DNA from: Purshia tridentata
Lineage: Eukaryota; Streptophyta; Magnoliopsida; Rosales; Rosaceae
Reading direction: 5' to 3'
Length of the DNA stretch: 40,436 nt
Assembly: GCA_003254885.1 (NCBI GenBank)
Contig: QANT01008085.1
Location: 1 to 40,436 of the forward strand
The notes under the pieces are model-generated. The model searched no databases. It had not been told where the DNA came from and worked only from the letters and a program-made list of their open reading frames with translations. The position numbers and the translations under genes were made by a program. Every line of letters begins with the position of its first letter. The first letter of the stretch is position 1. Below are positions 1-7,980 of the stretch, one piece after another.

Positions 1-107
1 TGCATAAACAAGAAAATCAGCATCGACCTAACGAATATTAAAACCGGAAAAAAGACAAAGCATACGCACATGATAACATTAAAAATGAATCTAGATCGGA
101 AGATAAC

Positions 108-110
<3 letters not shown>

Positions 111-144
<34 letters not shown>
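111..144. repeat. (TA)17 microsatellite
   Basis: An uninterrupted TA dinucleotide run of 34 bases. It is a simple repeat about 640 bases upstream of the first GSTU start codon and probably polymorphic between individuals. Confidence 0.95.
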
Positions 145-148
<4 letters not shown>

Positions 149-360
149 CTGACATCATCATGAGTACTTGGACTTGAATCAAATTGTCTATTTACTTTAT
201 TTCAAATTAACTAATTTTTTTAAAGAGGTTTGAAATGCATGTGAACAATAAACAATATATCAATGGTTTGGTGTTTATGAGAGCATAATATTACTGTTCT
301 CAAGGTGAGGATACACATGTATAGCGAGTCCTAAAGATGTGGTCCTCACTACCTAATTAT

Positions 361-412
361 ATATATATATCAAATGCATTTATATTTTACACCAAGGTTG
401 TCAATTCTATTG
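361..412 (+). repeat. 52-bp direct repeat, copy 1
   Basis: This segment recurs base for base at 491-542. It begins with a short AT run and continues through a non-simple sequence ending in CAATTCTATTG. The two copies are separated by 78 unrelated bases, and both sit in the upstream region of the first GSTU gene. Confidence 0.9.
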
Positions 413-490
413 AACGGTTCGGATCAACACAAAACAACTCGTGTGGGCTCCACAAGGGGATCCCACACCATAGCCTTGCTGTATATATAT

Positions 491-542
491 ATATATATAT
501 CAAATGCATTTATATTTTACACCAAGGTTGTCAATTCTATTG
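491..542 (+). repeat. 52-bp direct repeat, copy 2
   Basis: Second exact copy of the segment at 361-412, offset by 130 bases. The AT run just before it is longer than at copy 1. Sequence beyond the repeat is unrelated in the two copies. Confidence 0.9.
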
Positions 543-730
543 GGTTATTTTCTCCAGTCATGCATACTTTGAGATTCTTAATATTTCATTTATTTATAAT
601 ATCTATTCCACCGCTCTTACCCACTCAACTTGTACCATGACATCCAACTACGACAAAACTTGCACAATGACGCCACTCTGTGCACAATAAATTGTATAAA
701 ATATTAATTCCATCGGATCATCAATTCAAT

Positions 731-740
731 ATATATATAA
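731..740 (+). promoter_or_regulatory. Candidate TATA box of first GSTU gene
   Basis: The run ATATATATAA lies 47 bases before the start codon at 787, followed by a pyrimidine-rich stretch. This leaves room for a leader of roughly 20 bases. Similar TATA-like runs precede the other two GSTU genes. No start-site data support it directly. Confidence 0.45.
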
Positions 741-786
741 CCCCCACTCTATGCAAACTTATAAGCCTTCCATTTAGACTTTTGGC

Positions 787-1585
787 ATGGACAGTGTGAA
801 GCTCTTTGGATTTTGGGCAAGCCCTTTTAGTCGAAGGGTCATATGGGCCCTAAAACTGAAGGGTGTGAGCTATGAATACATAGAAGAAGACCTTTCCAAC
901 AAGAGCCAGTTGCTGTTAGAGTACAACCCAGTTCACAAGAAGATCCCAGTGCTTGTTCATGGGGGAAAACCGATTTCGGAGTCGAGTGTAATTCTTGAAT
1001 ATATTGAGGAGACATGGCCTGATCAGAATCCATTACTGCCAAAGGATGCTCATCAGAAGTCCATCGTCCGATTTTGGGCAAAATATATAGATGAAATGGT
1101 ATGCAACTATTCTTTCTATACGTAATTAGTTGTATCTTTATTTTTCTACACCCACATAAATACTTACCCCACCCCTTTTATTAATATCTTCGATCTTCTT
1201 GCAGAGTCCGGCCATTTGGGATGTTTTTATGAGAGTTGGGGAGGAACAAGAAAAGGCAATCAACAAAGGGCTTGAAATTCTGAAGACCATAGAAGAGCAT
1301 GGACTTGGAGAAAAGAAGTTTTTGGGTGGTGACAAAATCGGATTAGCTGATCTCATTATGGGATGGTTTGTCCATGTACTGGTGCCTATGGAAACAGTAG
1401 TTGGAGTGCAGCTTATAAAAGCTGACACTTTTCCTTGTTTGCATGCATGGTTGGAAAATTTCTGTGAAATTCCTGAAATCAAAGAGAACTTCCCTGATAT
1501 GGATAAAGTGGTGGAATATTTTACAAGGATAAGAGAGAACGCACTTCATCAAATAGCCTTGGCCAAGGGCCCAAGTCCCATATAA
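787..1585 (+). CDS. GSTU: Tau-class glutathione S-transferase (copy 1)
   Basis: A cytosolic enzyme that conjugates glutathione to electrophiles such as xenobiotics and stress products. Exons: 787-1098 and 1205-1585, joined in phase 0 by a 106-base GT-AG intron, giving 230 aa (typical GSTU about 220). The N-terminal thioredoxin-like domain shows WASPF with the likely catalytic Ser12, the K-I-P-V loop at 52-55 with the cis-proline, and Glu65-Ser66 for the glutathione gamma-glutamyl group. The all-helical C-terminal domain is in exon 2, with the family pattern [14 protein letters not shown]. The intron after about residue 104 is at the usual tau-class position. It is the most diverged of the three copies here: it has Ser15-Arg16 where the others have Val-Tyr, and a C-terminal tail about 10 residues longer. 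Substrate and exact subfamily number cannot be told from sequence. Confidence 0.95.
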
Positions 1586-2094
1586 TTAGGTGAAACTTAA
1601 TCTAGCTAGTAATCAGCTGCTTTTCACTTTTCATGTTGCTCCTACCATGTATTAATTGGACAACGCCCCATTTATCCCAAATTGAATGTTTAGCATCAAA
1701 ACCCATATGTTTTTTCTTTTTCTCAAGTCGTGTAATATCGCTGCACCCATTAATTTTGGTTAAAAAAAAAAAAGAAGATAAAATGGGGTTATAAAATTTA
1801 CAAAAACAAAAGGGAATTTATTTAAAAAAATTTGTTTCTTACCAACTAATTATATATTATTTTAACAGATAATTATCATAAAACCCATTTTGAGCTACCT
1901 CTTTTCTGATAGTCCACCCATTTAATTGGACTTCTCAACATATCCAAATATTTTTTATCCGGCGCACTTTTTTTTCCTCTAGTCCACTTAATTTACTCTG
2001 CCTATTCTCTGTTTTCTCTCTGTGCCTTTTAGATTTCCCCTCAGTCCACTTAATTTGCTTCGTCTTGAAATACCAGACACATTTGATCTTCAAA
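1586..2094. other. Intergenic, no gene seen
   Basis: AT-rich sequence after the first GSTU gene. It holds poly-A and poly-T runs and a short repeated phrase, AGTCCACTTAATTT, near 1981 and 2044, just before the RPN6 remnant. I see nothing else in it. Confidence 0.6.
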
Positions 2095-2097
2095 TTG

Positions 2098-2530
2098 AAG
2101 CGAACTTTCCTTCGGCAGCGAGTGGAGGCAAAGCTTGCATCTCTTCTTATGGAAACCAAGGAGTAATTAGAAGCACTAACTCTCCGATTTGGCTTGATCA
2201 AGGAAGTGAGAAGGCTAGATGACAAACTTCTCCTAGATTTGTTAGAGAGTAAGCTTCAATTTTCTTTGAGAAATCTCCCTAAAGCCAAGGCTTCGCTCAC
2301 TGCTGCAAGAACAGCAGCCAATTCTATATATGTGCCTCCCTTTCAAGCTTTGGTCTAATAATTAATATTGAACAGGGAAACATAGATTTGCAAAGTGGGA
2401 ACCTTCATGCAGATGAAAAGGACTACAAAACTGCATATGGTTACCTTTTCTAAGCTTTTGAGACCTTTAATGCTCTTGAAGATTCTCAGGCCGGCTATAT
2501 CTAGTCTCAAGTACATGCATGCTATGCGGT
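2098..2530 (+). pseudogene. RPN6 (26S proteasome lid subunit) pseudogene fragment
   Basis: Translating from 2098 gives KRTFLRQRVEAKLASLLMET, then a stop, then a frame with [14 protein letters not shown] and [19 protein letters not shown], ending IYVPP near 2340. After about 27 unrelated bases, frame resumes near 2376 with IDLQSGNLHADEKDYKTAYG, another stop, AFETFNALED, and after a frame shift LKYM. I recognise this as an internal part of RPN6/PSMD11, a PCI-domain subunit of the 19S proteasome lid. It has at least two stops (near 2164 and 2451), a loss of about three codons before DLLESK, a frame shift and an interrupting insert, and it lacks both ends. It cannot encode a working subunit. Identification rests on remembered family sequence. 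Confidence 0.85.
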
Positions 2531-2583
2531 AATTGTTACTGTCCGATAGTAACAATAAAGTGATTGTTATCCGACAGTAACAA
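2531..2583. repeat. Paired palindromes, GTTAC...GTAAC type
   Basis: Two back-to-back stem-loops. The first has arms ATTGTTACT (2532-2540) and AGTAACAAT (2548-2556). The second, 2564-2583, is an imperfect version of the same motif. They abut the RPN6 remnant and resemble a third palindrome at 2721-2749, as terminal parts of a small non-autonomous transposon might. Confidence 0.7.
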
Positions 2584-2720
2584 ATACATTAGATATCGAA
2601 AAAAAAAAAAGCAACGAGCTTCATTTTTGTTGTTTTATTCTATTTTTTATGTATTTTTATAAATAAAAAAATGAAAATTTTATATAAGTTGCTTTATTTT
2701 TTAGTGTTTTTGCAAAGCAA

Positions 2721-2749
2721 GAATTGTTACTATTAGATAGTAACAATTC
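2721..2749. repeat. Perfect 13-bp inverted repeat
   Basis: Arms GAATTGTTACTAT (2721-2733) and ATAGTAACAATTC (2737-2749) are perfect reverse complements around three bases. The core matches the palindromes at 2531-2583, so the intervening 140 bases may be one small element with palindromic ends. No target duplication could be fixed with confidence. Confidence 0.75.
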
Positions 2750-2901
2750 ACAAAATGATTTTTATAAAGTGGGCTGGCAAGATTATGTGTTTCCATGTTT
2801 GGGCTTAATAAATAATAAGAATGCCCAAATGGACTTTTAAAAAAAAATCTCTTATTTTAATAGTATTTTTCTATACAATGTTAGAGAGGTTTTGTAAATT
2901 A

Positions 2902-3093
2902 GAATCCTCACCATATTAAAAACAAAAGCAAAAATAAATTTGCCGTCTAAATGGCTAGCATCTTCCTTTACTAAATTATATTACAAAAGACACTATTATT
3001 TGATCAAAAAACCTTGTGGCCAATAACCTTAAAATAAATAAAAGGCATTGATGCAATCACTACGAGAAATATATTTGGACGACGAAATATATC
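2902..3093 (+). repeat. ~190-bp imperfect tandem repeat, copy 1, with CACTA-type end
   Basis: This unit recurs at about 3094-3292 with many substitutions and small indels. Shared landmarks are CCGTCTAAAT, GCATCTTCCTTTACTAAATT, GCCAATAA and TGCAATCACTAC. Near its right end, at 3058, is CACTACGAGAAA followed by GGACGACGAA, which looks like the terminus and subterminal motif of a plant CACTA (En/Spm) transposon. Confidence 0.75.
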
Positions 3094-3292
3094 GGATCCT
3101 CCCTCTCTATATAAAAAACAAAAGAAAAAACAAATTTTCCGTCTAAATAGCATCTTCCTTTACTAAATTATATTATAAAAGACAAAGTTATCTGGTCAAA
3201 GAACCTTATAGCCAATAATCACAAAATAAATAAAATTAATTTAATGCAATCACTACAAGAAAAATATGTTTGGGCGACGAACAATATTTTGT
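3094..3292 (+). repeat. ~190-bp imperfect tandem repeat, copy 2, with CACTA-type end
   Basis: Second copy of the unit at 2902-3093. It carries CACTACAAGAAAAA at 3251, closer to the consensus CACTA terminus than copy 1, followed by GGGCGACGAA. Both copies share the bases before CACTA (TGCAAT), so a single transposon insertion was probably duplicated together with its flank. Confidence 0.75.
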
Positions 3293-3380
3293 CACCTAAG
3301 ATATGTTAATTTGGACGACGGATGTACATTAAATTTGTCACTCAAAGTCACTTAGGTTTGGGCGACAGAAGGATTCTTTG
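3251..3380 (+). mobile_element. Truncated CACTA (En/Spm-like) transposon end
   Basis: The sequence begins CACTACAAGAAAAA and is followed by spaced motifs of the type TTTGGGCGACGAA (about 3270, 3313 and 3358), as in the subterminal repeats of plant CACTA elements. No transposase and no matching right end (CTTGTAGTG) is visible, so this is a fragment. Its right border is a guess. Confidence 0.6.
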
Positions 3381-3583
3381 CCTAAACCCTACTACTATTG
3401 ACTTATTAAATTCGAATATTGATCGGTGTATATATAAATGCTTGCATAAAATTTTTACGTGTTCCTTAGAGAACTATTTGGTAAACGATAATAACAATAA
3501 ATTGTTTAATAATTGATTAATGTATCATATTGTTCAGCTAAAATAGCTGGTAAATTGTAATATCTTCTGCCATTTTTATCTAG
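3381..3583. other. Intergenic and relic intron of GSTU pseudogene
   Basis: AT-rich. The last 35 bases, ending in TTTTTATCTAG, resemble the end of the intron in the intact GSTU gene at 4310. No first-exon remnant could be found further left; CACTA-derived sequence occupies the place where it would be. Confidence 0.5.
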
Positions 3584-3742
3584 ATCACACCCAGTTTCCA
3601 TGCATATTTCCGAACTCTAATTGGAGAAGAACAAAAGAAGGCAGCAAAAGAATAATTACAGCAAGTTCTGAAGATCTTGGAAAAACAAGTCCTTGGAGAC
3701 AAGAAGTACGTACTTTGGTGGTGACACTATAGCACATGGAAG
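3584..3742 (+). pseudogene. GSTU pseudogene, partial second exon
   Basis: The frame from 3584, right after a splice-acceptor-like AG, reads TPSFHAYFRTLIGEEQKKAA, a stop (TAA at 3653), then LQQVLKILEKQVLGDKK. A TACGTAC duplication shifts the frame, after which FGGDTI and AHG follow. Against the intact gene at 4310 it has lost 15 bases encoding about GLVDI, and it ends where the helical domain should continue. First exon and C-terminal half are absent. This is a fourth, dead member of the tandem GSTU array. Confidence 0.88.
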
Positions 3743-4248
3743 ATTTCTGATCCATTCTTAATTGAGGCGGTTTTCTCAATTGACTCTCTTGAAAACCGAT
3801 TCTGATCCATTCTTAATATCGTTAATTTTCTTCTACGTGTTGACCATATTGTGTTAGTATTCAAAACAGAGTTATTTTTTATTTAGAGGCCATAGTTAGT
3901 CAAAGTGAGGCAGGGGCCCATATTGACATATTTTTTCGTTTTTAATTTGATTTATTCTCTTTAATCTTCATGATAGGATAGGGATCCATATATATATATG
4001 AAAAATGAAATTTCCAGGAAACCAGTTGATCGAAGTCTACGTACTTGGCCACTTGGACACATTCAAATGTTCAACTATAAGACCCACCAAGGTAACTAAT
4101 TAATTAATTACTGAAGCTTGATTAAAAAGTTAGGTGTCATAATTTAATATCCTCAAAATGGAGAAATACCTTAAAACTTTTGGTTTGTTTATTCAATTTT
4201 CAAACTCTTGAATCTTGTCTTCCAAGCAAGGAAGTAGTAACATATTGC
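3743..4248. other. Intergenic, short repeat pair
   Basis: An 18-base phrase, TTCTGATCCATTCTTAAT, occurs at 3745-3762 and again at 3800-3817. Between the copies lie small inverted arms CGGTTTTC and GAAAACCG. The rest is AT-rich upstream sequence of the next GSTU gene with no gene visible. Confidence 0.6.
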
Positions 4249-4255
4249 TATAAAT
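4249..4255 (+). promoter_or_regulatory. Candidate TATA box of second GSTU gene
   Basis: TATAAAT lies 55 bases before the start codon at 4310, which would place transcription start near 4280 with a leader of about 30 bases. Confidence 0.5.
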
Positions 4256-4309
4256 TTACTTTGCTTTGGTACCAACTTACAACTCCAACCTTGATCAAAA
4301 ACACTAACA

Positions 4310-5085
4310 ATGGAAGAAGTGAAGCTCCTTGGATTTTGGTCAAGCCCATTTGTTTACAGAGTGATTTGGGCTCTAAAACTGAAGGGTGTGAACTATGAGT
4401 ACATAGAAGAAGACCTTTCAAACAAGAGCCAGTTGCTATTGCAGTACAACCCAGTTTTCAAGAAGGTCCCTGTGCTTGTCCATGGTGGCAAACCCATTGC
4501 TGAGTCCCTTATCATCCTTGAATACATTGAAGAAACATGGCCAGACAAACCACTACTTCCAAAAGATCCTCATGAAAAAGCGTTGGCTCGTTTTTGGATA
4601 CAATATGGGATGGATAAGGTGATTTTAATTACCTTATTTAAGTACTTCAATTAATTTGTTACCTGTGGATAGGATTATATGTTTGTCATTTTTTGGTCAG
4701 TCTGCATCTTAATTGATATCTTCTTTCTTTCAATTTTTAGGTAAGGCCCAATATTCTTGCATATTTCAAAAGTACTGTTAAAGAAGAACAAGAAAAGGTA
4801 GTAAAAGAATTTCAGGAAATTCTGAAAGTCTTGGAAGAACAAGGCCTTGGAGACAAGAAGTTCTTCGGTGGTGACACTATTGGTTTGGTGGACATAGCAC
4901 ATGGACCTCTGACTTACTGGTTTGAAAGCATGGAAGAAGTGGTAGGGGTGAAAGTGATAGAGCAAAGCACTTTGCCTAAATTGCATGCATGGGTTCAGAA
5001 TTTTAAGCAAGTGCCTGTCATTAAAGACAGCCTTCCTGATCATGCAAAAATGGTTGCCTATATGAAACATATGAGGGCCGGATAA
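4310..5085 (+). CDS. GSTU: Tau-class glutathione S-transferase (copy 2)
   Basis: Exons 4310-4618 and 4741-5085 join in phase 0 across a 122-base GT-AG intron to give 217 aa, the normal GSTU length. The glutathione-binding domain has WSSPF with probable catalytic Ser12, KVPV with the cis-proline, and Glu65-Ser66. The second domain carries the family pattern [14 protein letters not shown], and [16 protein letters not shown] follows near the C-terminus. The start is the first ATG after the TATA-like box, at the conserved [10 protein letters not shown]-terminus. It is very close to the copy at 5858 and to the pseudogene at 3584, as expected for recent tandem duplication. A possible polyadenylation signal AATAAA lies at 5245. 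The individual substrate is unknown. Confidence 0.96.
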
Positions 5086-5794
5086 ATTAATCTTGGCCGG
5101 AAGCACTAGCTAGCTAGTCAGTAGTCCCAATGCTGGCTACATTTTTATATAATGTTTGTGTGCTGATTTTGTACTATTTCAACTTAATTTGTGTACCAAA
5201 CCGTTATGTACGTTGTGAAAGGGAGTAGCAACATTGGAATTTGGAATAAAATTAGTAGAGAACATTATATGTAATAAATCTATCTATAACTTAATTATTT
5301 CATTTCCCCAAACCATAGCCCTTGAAATTCAACTTACATATACTTTCGTCAGTTTTTTCAAATAATTCATCAATCATCAATTTTATTAGTTTGCTCCTTA
5401 GACTTTTAGTTTGAAAAATTAAAATAGTTAATTTTTCAATTTTTCCAATTAAGATAATTCTTTTAATTTGCTCGGTATTTATTAATGCAAGTAATGGATA
5501 TGTGACTACCATTTTGTCTTTGGTATGTCAGTCAAAGCACGTCATTGTACTTTGGGCTTTTGTTTTATGACTTTAACCCTTGTAGTTGAATATTTTTCAC
5601 TTTGATCTCTCCAAATACATGTAATGTACATGGTCATTTTGCTAGAACATATTTAATTGAAAGGAAAAACAACGTCACAATAGAACAAAATTAAAACAAC
5701 ATTAACCAAAATGAAAAATGGTCTAAATTATAGTAACCGAGATAATAATTGAACCGAACAGAAGTTTCCTTCATCTTTACCATTAGAGCTAGCC
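5086..5794. other. Intergenic between GSTU copies 2 and 3
   Basis: About 700 bases of AT-rich sequence containing the 3' end of copy 2 and the promoter region of copy 3. I found no exon-like remnant on either strand. Confidence 0.6.
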
Positions 5795-5814
5795 ATGTCA
5801 AATTTACACTGGTA

Positions 5815-5826
5815 TATATATATATC
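5815..5826 (+). promoter_or_regulatory. Candidate TATA box of third GSTU gene
   Basis: A TATATATATATA run ends 31 bases before the ATG at 5858. If used, the leader would be very short. An in-frame ATG at 5795 lies upstream of this run and is therefore unlikely to be the start codon. Confidence 0.4.
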
Positions 5827-5857
5827 AGTCCCCTGCCTTGATCACCTCACATCAACA

Positions 5858-7167
5858 ATGGATGAAGAAGTGAAGCTACTGGGAGATTGGGCAAGCCCAT
5901 TTGTTTACAGAGTGATATGGGCTCTAAAACTGAAGGGTGTGAAATATGAGTACATAGAAGAAGACCTTTCCAACAAGAGTGAATTGCTATTGCAGTACAA
6001 CCCAGTTCACAAGAAAGTCCCAGTGCTTGTTCATGGTGGAAAACCCATTGTTGAGTCCCTTGTCATCCTTGAATACATCGAAGAGACTTGGCCGGAGAAT
6101 CGTATGCTTCCTCAGGATGCTCATGAAAGAGCTACGGCTCGGTTTTGGATTCAATTTTATGCATCTCAGGTACTTTGATTTCAACTTCAAAATCAATTAT
6201 GTTTGATCTTTTTTTGTTTCTTTTCTAGTTCAACTTTTGAACAATTCAACTGGGTTCAAATCTATTAAGTTGATCTGGTTTGCTGAAATAGATCGACTCT
6301 TGCATATGCTAATCGATCACATAGTTAAATTTTCGATCTTTTTTTTTTACCCACCATGCCATTGAATTTGTTATGATTTTATGGATAAGATGAGCATTGG
6401 ATTTTGTTAAATTTTTTTTCTTTAAGTCCGTCAACATGACATTCCTAGTGGGTCTCACACTCTCACTATATAATAGTGACATACCCTCTAAGACTTGGAG
6501 GATGATTTAGCTACTCTGCTTTGTAGTTTAGCCTTATCTTTGGATTGATGACCCACAATTTTTTATGTCACTTGTGTATATCCATTATACCCCATATATC
6601 TAGTAGAGATAGTGCCCGGTCAACTATACAATAAAAGGGTGTAGCTCACTTATACAAGTCGGTTCTTCCACCTTTCTTAGAGATGCAAATGAACATAAAT
6701 GACCTTATGTCGGTTTTATTAGGAACCATGAAAATGAAGCATATGTATGTTACGTACAAGTTACAACTAACTATTTACAAGTGCTCATTATATTTTTGGT
6801 TCAAAAGGGTCCCACTTTTCAAGCATTCTTCGGATTAAGTAGGGCTGGAGAAGAGAGAGCAAAGACAGTAAAAGCAGTATTGGAAACACTGAAAATATTG
6901 GAAGAGCAAGGCCTTGGAGACAAGAAGTTTTTTGGGGGTGATAGTATTGGACTTGTAGACATAACACATGGATGGCTGGCTCACTGGTTTGAAGCCATCG
7001 AAGAAATGGTGGGGGTCAAATTGCTGGAGCCCAGAACTGTACCTCGATTGCATGCATGGGTTCAGAATTTCAAGGAAGTTCCTGTGATCAAAGACAAACT
7101 TTCTGACTACCAAAAACAGTTGGCCCATATGAAACGCTTAAGGAAATTGCTTGTATCTGAAGCATGA
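5858..7167 (+). CDS. GSTU: Tau-class glutathione S-transferase (copy 3)
   Basis: Exons 5858-6169 and 6808-7167, phase 0, encode 223 aa. The intron is 638 bases, five to six times longer than in the other two copies, and its acceptor (TTCAAAAG) lacks a strong pyrimidine tract. It was chosen because it continues the family alignment with [10 protein letters not shown]. The N-terminal domain has WASPF with probable catalytic Ser13, KVPV, and Glu66-Ser67. The second domain has [14 protein letters not shown], and [16 protein letters not shown] near the end. An open frame extends 21 codons upstream to another ATG at 5795, but 5858 matches the conserved N-terminus. It is a close paralogue of copy 2; separate functions cannot be assigned from sequence. 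Confidence 0.94.
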
Positions 7168-7980
7168 GACCTACCAACTCATCATGCATACCTATATTAT
7201 ATATGCTTGATTTCCTTTGTTTTCAGTTTGTGTATCACAGCCCCTTTGTTGCAAAACTGGACCAAGAAAACTGAGGCTGATAATGGAGTAAATAATGAGA
7301 AATTTGATCTTGCAGACTTAATTATATATTCTGCTTAATGCAAGAATTCTCTAATAGAGGTTCTGCAAGAGTTTTTGAACAATTAAGACTTTCACGGAGC
7401 ATGCCCTTAAAACACATTGGACAATATGCTTCATTTATTTGATGTTTAATTGTTCCTGGACTAATTGTATTACATTAATATTTAGGTTAAAGAGGGTTTT
7501 AAACTAAAAATATGGGTTTTATATCTGTATGGTTCTTAAAACAAAAGAAATTACAAGAATAAATCACCAGTCGCTGCAGATTTTGTAAGTATAAATGTGG
7601 GAAAAAAAATTACATAAAAAAGGTTGGGTCAATAATAAAAAACAATATCATTGGGTCCAAATAAACCCACTCTTAACAAAAAAACAGAAAGCATATTAAT
7701 CACTAAAATACAAAAGAACAATAAACCCGTATTGGGTCAAGTATCTAAATACTGTGAGGTTTGAGTTAAATGGTATTTGATTTAATTGACTGAAAACCTC
7801 TGTAATGTTTATGAAAAGAATAGAATAGAAGAAAAGGAAAAATGTTTTTACAAGTGACACATATGCTCAACACGTTGATTTTTTTTGAAGAATAAAATGG
7901 TATTCGTTTTTCAAAACTTTGCAGGGGTCATGGCCCCTCTCTTTGTCCCCTCTATGTTCTGCCCCTGACTGACTTGCATG
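7168..7980. other. Convergent 3' region between GSTU copy 3 and BLISTER
   Basis: AT-rich, no open frame of note on either strand. It must hold the 3' untranslated ends of both convergent genes, but no single polyadenylation site stands out. Confidence 0.6.

Larger units (their letters stand above)
1..786. other. Upstream region of the first GSTU gene
   Basis: There is no supportable gene here. The stretch is AT-rich and holds a TA microsatellite (111-144), two exact copies of a 52-bp segment (361-412 and 491-542) and a TATA-like run at 731-740. The short open frames around 337-690 are built largely from the duplicated repeat and resemble no family I know. Confidence 0.7.

Noticed and set aside
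2022..2222. 66-codon open frame as a small gene
   Set aside because: It lies out of frame across the RPN6 remnant, whose translation in the other frame explains the sequence.
4675..5106. 143-codon open frame on the - strand opposite GSTU copy 2
   Set aside because: It is the antisense shadow of the second exon. Similar antisense frames occur opposite the other GSTU exons, and the products show no domain.
5795..5857. Possible 21-residue N-terminal extension of GSTU copy 3
   Set aside because: The upstream ATG lies before the TATA-like run, and the extension has no counterpart in the other copies. The ATG at 5858 matches the conserved N-terminus.
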